Origin: Zygaena filipendulae
Taxonomy: Eukaryota; Arthropoda; Insecta; Lepidoptera; Zygaenidae
DNA: 64,000 bases
Assembly (NCBI GenBank): GCA_907165275.2
Contig: OU015669.1
Coordinates: 8,206,501-8,270,500 of the forward strand
Direction of reading: 5' to 3'
Shown here: one piece after another, positions 47,406 to 57,500 of the stretch
Position numbering within the stretch: position 1 is the stretch's first letter
Layout of the letters: each line of letters starts with the position of its first letter
Notes under the pieces: generated by a model
Told to the model about the DNA's origin: nothing
What the model saw: the letters and a program-made list of their open reading frames with translations, nothing else
Database searches by the model: none
Made by a program: the position numbers and the translations under genes

Positions 47406-47525
47406 GCTGCACTCAGAGTAGTTTTAATGATTACTTAATTTCAAGTAGATTTTAAAAACAAAACTGCCGCACTCAGACGTTCATTAATGTTAATTGGCAA
47501 TCAACTAATTATGTTAAATTTAGTT
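47406..47525 (+). mobile_element. Half copy of the 1365-1604 hairpin MITE
   Basis: GCTGCACTCAGAGTAGTTTT, AATGATTACTTAATT, AAACAAAACTGCCGCACTCA and TTAATGTTAATTGGCAATCA follow the order of one arm and the loop edge. The second arm is absent. Confidence 0.65.
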
Positions 47526-50104
47526 ACGAGCATGATCTTCATTAGTTCAAGTCAGACTTTTGTATTTGTTTTTTGGTATTGAATAAACTTTATTCTATTC
47601 TATAAGCTGCTATTCAGCGCGATTTTAGAAAGCCACTTTTCAATCTACTCGTTTTTATTGTAACACCAAGCGAACGAAGAAAACCGTGGAAACAACCGCT
47701 CTTGATATAAACTACCCGCGTTTTTTGAACCAAAAACTCTTCAAAAAACAACGTATCTACTTAGTTTAAAAAAAAAACTAGGTACATTGTTTTTTCAACC
47801 CCTCGGTCGAGTGTTCATTGACGCACGCTAATTAAAATTGGACCTTATGTCTTTGAACTTTGAGTTCTATGCACGTAACCCGTTTTACTGTTACTGGGTG
47901 CTGTTAGGTACTGTGAGAGCGATTTCCATATGTATTTTCTTCGTTCACCCATAATACCAATACCACCTAACCCACTAGTAATTTGACAATGGTTCCAGCT
48001 AAACATGAAGAAAACGTGTTTGATTATTCAAGATAGAAAACCATGCGAGATATTTTTCAGAAAAATAGAGTAGATAACAAAGTCAACAATACTTGAAAAA
48101 GGAAAACCCGAATCTTTTAATTTCTTTTTCTTGTCTATCAATTTTAAGCCTTGTTGTTTTTTTTACTGACCAAATGAAAATAGTACAACATTTCTGGTAA
48201 AGTTTGTGCTTCAATGAAAAATTAATCATTTAGTTGGCATTTATTATTACATACAGACCATTTTATTTCTTCCAATCCTACATTATTATATACATTTTTA
48301 TTACACGAGACACAAATTAGTGCGAAAGGTTACAAAAAAAAAGATGCGACTTTCTCGTCCTTAACATTATTACTAAATAAGATATTATTGTCGCAATTTT
48401 TTTAGATATGAATTTATACTATAGAGACAGTGCCCGCGTGTTTGCAATGTTGATATAGTTTATCGTGTAACATTCGTTTTTGCAACGTTAAATGAAAATA
48501 CGAACACAATTATACAATAACAATTAATCTTCCATAATTTAACCATTATATTTTGTCACCGTAAAATTGTAATGACCGTTAGTTTGTATAAAATTACGAG
48601 ACAGAAACTACGTTGTAATGTGTGTTCGCCTATGACAAATCGGTAGGTACAATTTGTCTTTTCTGTGCTTACACCTCAAACCTAACCTAATCTAGCGTGT
48701 CGGGCAATGGTGCTAAAAGACTAAAGTAGATACTTTAACTAGATTATCAGGCCTTAGAAACCCCAAAACCAAATCCTAATCCAACCGTTTACAATCTAAC
48801 GGTTTTTACAATTTGACGGTGACACATTTATTTTAAAATAAATCAGCTTCATAATTCACTTAATAGGTTACACAATTACACAACGACGATCGTTCGTGAT
48901 ACAAATAATAAGTATTCAACAATTTTATTAAAAAATTATTTCTAGTAGGTAGGTAGGTACTTAACGTTTATTGCAAATAATACCCATTTTCCACATTGTG
49001 AAATGAACTAACTTATTGTACAAAAAGAATCGCAAAGTTCAAGGAAAGATAAGATCTATTGATTTAATGAAAAAAAAAACTATTATTTTTATTTAAAGTA
49101 CCAGTCTCATGTGCACAATCTCTAAATTAATCATAATAATTATTGAAAAAAGCGTCGCTGTAAACCGATCGCCTGCTGTTTCAAAATAATGATGTGCTAG
49201 CAAAGAATAGAGATTGCCTATATATAAAGAAGCGACACTCTCTGCATCCCACCAATTTCATGCTTCCTCATACCCCGCGAAAATGATCTTGGTAAAGACC
49301 AAGGACAATTTGACACATGGAGAATTTACATGTGACAATTAGACACTGACAGCTGACAGTTGCTGTCAGCTCACTGTCAACTTTACGGTACGCACACGCG
49401 ACACGCGCACAACACTTGTACAAGCCGGCCGTGTTTACATGTGGGAAAATACTTGAATCAGTTCATTTGTATGAAGTGTCACCGGGCTGGTGCTATACTC
49501 TATCCACGGAGACAAGTTAATAGGGACAACAGTCTCGTTTGTGATTGGTCAGCGATAACCAATGCAAATTTACTCTGTTCGTGATACCCGTACTGGCATT
49601 CGTGGCATTCAAAATACTTTTCATTACTCATACTCGGAAAGTAGGTCTGAAGTTGCCTGAGAAGCGGGTTGAAAGTAACCCTTTTCAGCCCTAGGGAGAA
49701 TCGCTTTCAACTGACAACTGTCAAATTATTAAAAAAAAACTAGGTCTATTTTCACATTTCTATTGAACCATGTTTCAACTTTCTATACAGCCAGCGCGAT
49801 GTAAAATTGAAATAACGTAAAGTTTAAGTAGGTATTAATTAAAATAAAATTCACTCACTTTTTCTTAAGCTAATTCCTATTTATATTTTTTTATTTTCTT
49901 TAATTAATACTTAATAATTAAAGATGATATTTTTTTTAGGTCGCCACAATGTAAATAAAAAATACTGGCTGAATAGCTAGCCGGCCAAAGAAAAAGAAAT
50001 GGGTGGGAAAGTGTCAAGCGACTATCCGATCTTCACTCATTCTTTCTTTAGCTAATTCCTATTTTTATTTTGACTTTCCTTGCATTCGTAATGAAAAGCA
50101 CAGT
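47526..50104. other. Gene-less AT-rich stretch
   Basis: No coding region is supported. AT-rich sequence with small GTAGGTAGGTAC runs (for example about 48945). The open frame at 49360-49584 has no recognisable family. Confidence 0.4.
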
Positions 50105-50219
50105 GTTACCCTCGGGAGAAAGACTTATTTAGTCCCTCGATCTATTAGCGCCCTCGCTACGCTCGGGCGCCAAACCCCGTCTCGGGACTAAATAAGTTAC
50201 TTTCACCCCTAGGATAACA
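50105..50219. mobile_element. 115-bp foldback MITE
   Basis: Arms GTTACCCTCGGGAGAAAGAC + TTATTTAGTCCC and (reversed) GTTATCCTAGGGGTGAAAGT + AACTTATTTAGTCCC pair around a GC-rich loop (CTCGCTACGCTCGGGCGCC). Confidence 0.6.
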
Positions 50220-51020
50220 ATGTACTATTACGCCCACTGACTCTTTTTATCTTTGTCATTTGTCTGTGACTACGTGACAGAGAGAGCGCTATACGTTGTC
50301 TCCGTGAATAGAGTATAGTTTGTCACACACATAGCATGTTTTACAGCTATGAGCATAACATATTTGAGCAAGTGACTACAGTTAGTGCATGTTTTTTTTT
50401 TAAAGTCGGGTCGAGAACTGGAATCAGCGGTCAAAACACTGAAACCCCATAAAACAACACCAGTTTTTGATTTGACAATGGCGATAGATTTTTACTGATA
50501 GTAATAATTCTAAGCCTTGCATTGTACGAACGGGTTGGCGGTTTGTTAGCCCCACTTGAACCTGAATACCATGTGTTAGGACTCAAAATGTGTACAACGT
50601 ACATAGCGAAAATCTTTTCTATGATTAGTATAAATTACAAAGAAAAATGCGTTTTTTGACCACTAGTTAAAAAACGAAATCATAGGTATATCATCGAATC
50701 CAAATTGTTATTATTGGTAGAACGAAATGCATTATTTCCTTCTTTATTATTTCAATAAAACTAATATGATATCGTCTAAAATCTAAATCATGCTCTTTTT
50801 AAATACTTAAATTATTTTTTGTGATGCCGCGTGTATTATGTCCGATTTGCTATTGCCAACGATTCGTGCTATAGATAGATTTATTGTTTTCTACAAGTTT
50901 TTTTCGATTAGTTACGGAAACATCCGAGTGTACGATCTGTGTTTAACGCACCACGTGACGTGTCGATGACCAATTTCAATATACAATGGAAATAGGCAAA
51001 TGTAGCAAATACGCTTTACT
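50220..51020. other. AT-rich stretch downstream of the p62 gene
   Basis: No coding region is supported. A reverse AATAAA at 50880-50885 is a candidate poly(A) signal for the - strand p62 gene, about 520 bp after its stop; closer signals were not evident. Confidence 0.35.
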
Positions 51021-51024
51021 CTGT

Positions 51025-51395
51025 GTCGAGTGGACCGAGGTCGGTGGTTACTCAGTCTTTTTTTTCAAACAGGGGTAGGTGGCCATTTAGTGGTGAGTGG
51101 ACTGAAGTCAGTGGCCATTCAGTAGTAAGTGGGCCGAGGTCAGTGTTTACTCAGTAGTGATTGAAGATAGGGTCGTGGTCACAGTGGTGGGTGGACAGAG
51201 GGCAGTGCTTACTACGTGGTGGGAGGACGGTAAGTAGCCATTCAGTGTCGAATGGACCGAGGTCAGTGGTAACTCAATGGTGGTGATTGAAGCGAGGTCA
51301 GTGGTCACTCAGTGGAGTGTACAGAGGTAAGTGGCCATTCAGTGTCGAGTGGACCGAGGTCAGTGGTCAGTCAGCAGTGAGAGGTCAGCGATCGG
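51025..51395 (-). repeat. Degenerate minisatellite, about 36-bp units, in the p62 3' flank
   Basis: Roughly ten diverged units built on GTGGACCGAGGTCAGTGG and CACTCAGTGG, ending 8 bp from the p62 stop codon. On the gene's sense strand the units read ACTGACCTCGGTCCAC. If the poly(A) site is near 50880 the array is in the 3' UTR. Confidence 0.7.
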
Positions 51396-51402
51396 CCCGC
51401 TA

Positions 51403-51525
51403 CTACCGCAGCTTGGCCTGCCGCTGCTGCCACGCGGCGTACTTGGCGCATGCGGTGTCGATCATCTGGTTCATGTGCCGCGTCAGCGATGTCGCCAACG
51501 GCGTCAGCTCGCGGAGCATTTTCTC
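51403..51525 (-). CDS. Tfb1: p62 coding exon 11
   Basis: Acceptor ATCAG|G, 40 codons, TAG at 51405-51403. Encodes the C-terminal helix ([20 protein letters not shown]), aligning with the human end that reads MLQTAYNKLHTWQ. Confidence 0.88.
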   Translation of the reverse strand, partial: EKMLRELTPLATSLTRHMNQMIDTACAKYAAWQQRQAKLR

Positions 51526-54500
51526 CTGATCGGAAAATTTATAATAGCAATCAGGTACAGTTTCACTAGTGTTATATCCATAGTTCCCACGGCAATAAGC
51601 ATGATAAGGTATAAAATCAGAATTCTATTTAGTCCGTCATCAGTTAGTAATAAAATTATAGACACCGAATTTATGTTTTTTTAGATTACTGAAAAAAATA
51701 TTTGGATAAAACGCATGCACCTAGGTGTTTCGACTCAATGAATCACCGTTTTTTTTTGATTACGTAAAAAAAGAAAAAATACATAGGTATCTAATATTTT
51801 TTATTAATCTACAAGGCGGGCTGAAAATAAATATTTAGTCCTCCCAGCCCCATTCCGGGATATAAAGTATCCTATATCCTTTTCTGCGTAGCGAACGAAC
51901 AAATAAACTAACATTCGCATTTAGAATAGCAAGGATTGTCAACTTGACAAAGGGGACGGGTCGGAACCCAGAAGGGGGGATACCTCGAACGGCCTCAGCT
52001 TGACGTTCTTGAAGCGCAGCAGCGCCTCGTAGTAGTGCTGCGCGCGCGCCGCCGCCTCGCCCGCGTCCGCGCCGCCCGCGCCGCCGCCCGCGCCCCCGCC
52101 GGCGCCCGGCTGCGGGAAGCTGCGCCACAGCTCGCGCAGCAGCTCGCCGCCGGACAGGTACAGGCGCTGCAGCTCGCTCTTCACGTCGCCGGGGATCAGC
52201 TCTGCGGGCGCATCGGTCAACCGTTCAAACAATTAAATAATGAATAATAATTAAATAATTTAATAATTTCATTAAATAATTAAATAATGTATAACAATTG
52301 AATAATGGATAGCACATTTGCCTCCCGTAGAATATTAAGTCCACTTTGAATGGAAAAGGGGAATGACGAAGTAAAATGTTTCCGAAACTAACCTACACAT
52401 CCCTACTTTTGAGGAAAAGTTGCAGAGAGTGGCACTTAACCCACTAACGAGTTTATCTTTGTAGCCACACAAGCCTGCTGTGAACCTAGCCAAGTGCTCA
52501 CACTCACCACCGCCCACTGGTCCGCGCCCGCCCCCGCCCACACGTGGGGTACTCACGCGCCATGGACGCGGCATGGTGGTGCCGCATGAGCGCGCCGCCC
52601 GGGCTGAGCTCGCCCAGCGCGCCCACCGTCGCCCACTGGCCCCACCCGCCCCCGCCCACACGTGGAGTACTCACGCGCCATGGACGCGGCGTGGTGGTGC
52701 CGCATGAGCGCGCCGCCCGGGCTGAGCTCGCCCAGCGCGCCCACCGCCGCCCACTGGGCCCACCCGCCCCCGCCCACACGTGGGGTACTCACGCGCCATG
52801 GACGCGGCATGGTGGTGCCGCATGAGCGCGCCGCCCGGGCTGAGCTCGCCCAGCGCGCCCACCGTCGCCCACTGGCCCCACCCGCCCCCGCCCACACGTG
52901 GAGTACTCACGCGCCATGGACGCGGCGTGGTGGTGCCGCATGAGCGCGCCGCCCGGGCTGAGCTCGCCCAGCGCGCCCACCGCCGCCCACTGGGCCCACC
53001 CGCCCCCGCCCACACGTGGGGTACTCACGCGCCATGGACGCGGCGTGGTGGTGCCGCATGAGCGCGCCGCCCGGGCTGAGCTCGCCCAGCGCGCCCACCG
53101 CCGCCCACTGGGCCCACCCGCCCCCGCCCACACGTGGGGTACTCACGCGCCATGGACGCGGCATGGTGGTGCCGCATGAGCGCGCCGCCCGGGCTGAGCT
53201 CGCCCAGCGCGCCCACCGTCGCCCACTGGCCCCACCCGCCCCCGCCCACACGTGGAGTACTCACGCGCCATGGACGCGGCGTGGTGGTGCCGCATGAGCG
53301 CGCCGCCCGGGCTGAGCTCGCCCAGCGCGCCCACCGCCGCCCACTGGGCCCACCCGCCCCCGCCCACACGTGGGGTACTCACGCGCCATGGACGAGGAGT
53401 GGTGGTGCCGCATGAGCGCGCCGCCCGGGCTGAGCTCGCCCAGCGCGCCCACCGTCACCCACTGGCCCCACCCGCCCCCGCCCACACGTGGAGTACTCAC
53501 GCGCCATGGACGCGGCGTGGTGGTGCCGCATGAGCGCGCCGCCCGGGCTGAGCTCGCCCAGCGCGCCCACCGCCGCGCCCGCGCCCACGCGTATCGGCCG
53601 CGCGCACTGCTGCCCGCTGCTCCACGCCTGAGAACAAACACACTCATAGACACGCTTGCTTACAGAAACAAGGGAATGCACCTCCTACGTGACCCGTTCA
53701 GAGGGGAAAAGGGTCTTCAAATTCCTCGCATTTTTACCCGCGGTCATTTAGGGGTTCCTGCGGGAATTCCGGGTTACAATAGAGCCTATGTTACTCAGGG
53801 ATGATGTAACATGGTGAAAGAATTTATGAAAACGGTCCAATAGTTTTTGAGTTAAATCGTAACAACAAACAAACAAAATATTATACAGCATTTGCTCCTA
53901 TTGTAATCTTAGGGCCTATGCACACCACATTTTTTAAACGCACCGTCGACGCGCGTTTGTAGCTATACAGACGCGATACGAACGCGAGTCAGACGCAGCC
54001 TGTAGACTTTTGTAGGAAAACAACAACTTGGAAAACAGTTCCTAAGAACCGTAAACAACGCATTTCGTAACGTTAATGAAGGTTTTTGTGCGTGATCAAT
54101 AGTTTTGCGTGCTAAAATCGTCCAGCGACACTGGTTTTTATCAGTTTTTTTTTTTACTAAAGAGAGTGAGTTCAGGTTCAGGTTTAAGAATCTTTATTCT
54201 CAAAAGAAATTTTACAACTTTACTTATATGAGAATATAAATAATATGAGTTGATGACCCTTCTGTTTTATGCTCTGTTTACCTGACATATAGACGCGAGC
54301 GCAGACAGCGGCGGCGGTTTGCTTGTTTTTGTACTCGTATTACTGATTTGCGAGGATGGTCCCATTAAATACCTTTCTACCTGAAAAATTAAAATAGTAA
54401 TTTGAAATAAAATCCGTACAAATCAACAACTAACTCTTTATTACTTTGGATTTGTTGTTATTAGAACTACAAATTACTGTCAGGTCGGAACATGTCCTTT

Positions 54501-57500
54501 TTGTGTCGCCTAACGCCTTCTAAGTCCAAGTCGAATAATATTATTCAAAGTTAAAAATAATTATGGCTCTTTTTGACTTCAATAAAATTACAATTACAAA
54601 ATTTAAAACGGTCAACTGGAGACCAACACAACTTATTAGAAATCTAATTCTACCTCCATCCATCGTTCCATTCCTGATTCCATACCTTGGACAATTTCAG
54701 TTCTTGCACTTCTTCTTTATTATCATCCTCTAAATCCTCGTAATGTAACTTCTCTAATATCCTTCTCTTCTTATCCACCGGTTCTGGCCCTTTATCTTCC
54801 GCGGGCCTCTTTTCCACGCCATTGGTATCTTTAACACCGTTCTCTTGGAGTTTATTATTGTTATTTGTTTTACTACTACTACTACTACTATTTACATTAC
54901 TAGAATTTGTTTTTTGACTAGCTTTGAGCACCTGGAAAAAAAGAATTGGTAACACTCAGCAAATATACCAATTAACTGTTTAGCAGACTTATTATGTGCT
55001 TTCGAAGACATAAAGCGTAACGATAAGGGTTAAGAGACAAGTGTAGACTTTGGGTAACTTCTCTCAACGGTCCAGTATTTCTCTATGGTGATATTGCCTC
55101 CAAACGATTATAATCGCTAGAAAATTTACGAAACTCTACAATGGAGACAATACCCTAAATACGGTTTTTTAACCTTTTCACCGCCACATTTTCGGTTACA
55201 CGACTCAAATTACGTGTACTTTGTTAAAAGTGCAGTGTTTTGTTAGTAATGGAATATTACGTGTCTGGCGACAGGGTTAGCGATAGAACTCACCATAATA
55301 GAATGTTGATTGAACCTCTTTATCATGTTCCTGTGTATCGAAGTGCTGTCTTTATCTTTCTCTGGTGGGCACTCGTCCTCAGTGGGCAGCAGCGGTAACG
55401 GTTCTATGAACTTCGGCAGATCCACCTGTCATGTCATGTCATCATTACTAGTATAAATGCGGAAGTGTGTTTGTTTGTTAAGCTTTCATGACTTAACGCC
55501 TCAACCAACCATAATGAAATTTTGCATACACACTGTCAGGGGTATAGAAAAGGACACAGGGTACTTTTATTCCAGAATTCCCACGGGAGCTTCGAAATTA
55601 TCGCGGGTGAGAGTCGAGGAACATTCTATTCGTAGTTCCTATACAAGGTGTGCCCGAGGGAATCACTTAGCAACATACATACCGTTAGGTCCAATGTAGT
55701 CCGCTTCATGGCCGATGCGATGGCGTGATCGTCCATTTTAGCACATTCGCCGAATAAATCTTTACTCGATGATGATGCTATGCGATCTCTGCATTAATAA
55801 TAACAATATGACTGTTATGAATAATAACAATATAATTATTATGATTAACTATAACATTTTCAGTTTCTGTTAAATGAAATAATATATTAAATACCCAAAG
55901 ATATTGAAAGAGAATAGATAGCCAATACGCTCAGCCGCTAAGCTTACTCCTTGAACCACGCAGTGGTCAAATGATCTTATGCTAACAAAATACCGTTGGC
56001 TAGCAGAGACTATATTGTCTATAGATACCACGTGACGGAAAGCGATGTGATTGGCTATTTGAAATGTACTTTGTGGTGACTGGTATTTGATTGTATCGCA
56101 ACGATGTGATTGGTTTTATTTTGATCATTCTCCCCGCAAAAATTGGTTGACGTGGATTGCATACTAAAAGTTTGTATTGTTTATCTTAGAATGTCTTTGA
56201 AAATACCTGTGAAAATAATGAGACTGAAAGAATTTTGTCCAGAATTCAGCTTCAGTCATCTTATTGGGTACATAGTCGACATGTTTCTTCCTCACTGCCG
56301 GGTAGGTTTTGAATATAGCATCTATTATGTCCTGTGTAAGGTTATATTTAAGACCGTTACAGCCATCGGTTTGTGGTTGTATGTCAGCTAAAAATGCACC
56401 GGACACACCTGAAAAATATAGAAGATAAAATCTATAGATCTTATAGATGTTTGTTCATAAGATAAAGAGATAGGACAATTTTGAAAAATAAGTAATTTCT
56501 GTCTAATTATTTTTTCGGGCTATACTTAAAAACTAGAGCAGCAAAAAAAATTTACTTGCAATGTAGGTAGTTATCCCTGTTTTTCAACATTTATATTGGG
56601 ATACTTTTAATCCACATCAGTGAGTTCAAGAGGAAATCCTGAAATTCTTGAGAGCAAAACCTCAGGCAAATGTCAAGAAAATTTACTGCATTGAGTTCAT
56701 TGAGGTGGATAAAACATAACTACTTTACTGGAGTCAATTGAAGTGCTGCTTTGGGCGCCATGTTAATGTCAGCATTAAATCAATGTTCAATATTTTTAAA
56801 TGATTTTATTTTCACAATGAATCTTCATTCACTAATTTTTTAGTTTCTTGTCTAATTTGAAAACTTAATTTCCCTTTAAATACTCACCAGCTTCTTGTTT
56901 TATGTTATTAGATTCAGTATACTGTTTCAGTGTTGGAGTATTCCAATACTCTTCACTATTTATCACTTTTGATATCACTAAGTCTTCGTACAAATGTTTC
57001 AACACTGGATGAAGAGACAATAATCTAGTAAAGGAAAAAAAAACATCATCACAAGTACCAAACAATACACTTCGAAATATTTTTTTTCCTATTTATTTCA
57101 TTAAAAAATAAAAGGGAGGATATAAATAGGGTAAATTTTAAGTTTTCAATTACTTTTTTATATTTTTTAAATAAAACAAAATAAAAATATCGTTTTGTAA
57201 TAGTGCAGAATTATGAGCCTCCTCCATTCATTTCTTTTTTGAAATAAGTATCTGAGGAATTGTCATTTTAATGAGATACTATATTACTGTAACGAATTGG
57301 TAATTTGAGTGCAAAGGATATCATTGAGTAATATCAATAAACATCTATCATCAGCAACAAATTCTTAAATTATGACACAACAAAAACATTTCTTGCATAT
57401 AATTTCACTAAGCTAAGGGTTAATTTTTGTTAATCATTTAAATTGTTTCCCAACTGTAACTGTATATTGTTAAATTCTAAACATTTACATAAGATACAGG

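Noticed and set aside
52335..53804. Many overlapping 80-140 aa open frames on both strands, rich in A, P, R and H
   Set aside because: They recur every 118 bp with the tandem array, run in several frames on both strands and lack family similarity. Only the exon 9 frame (53627-53501) matches p62.
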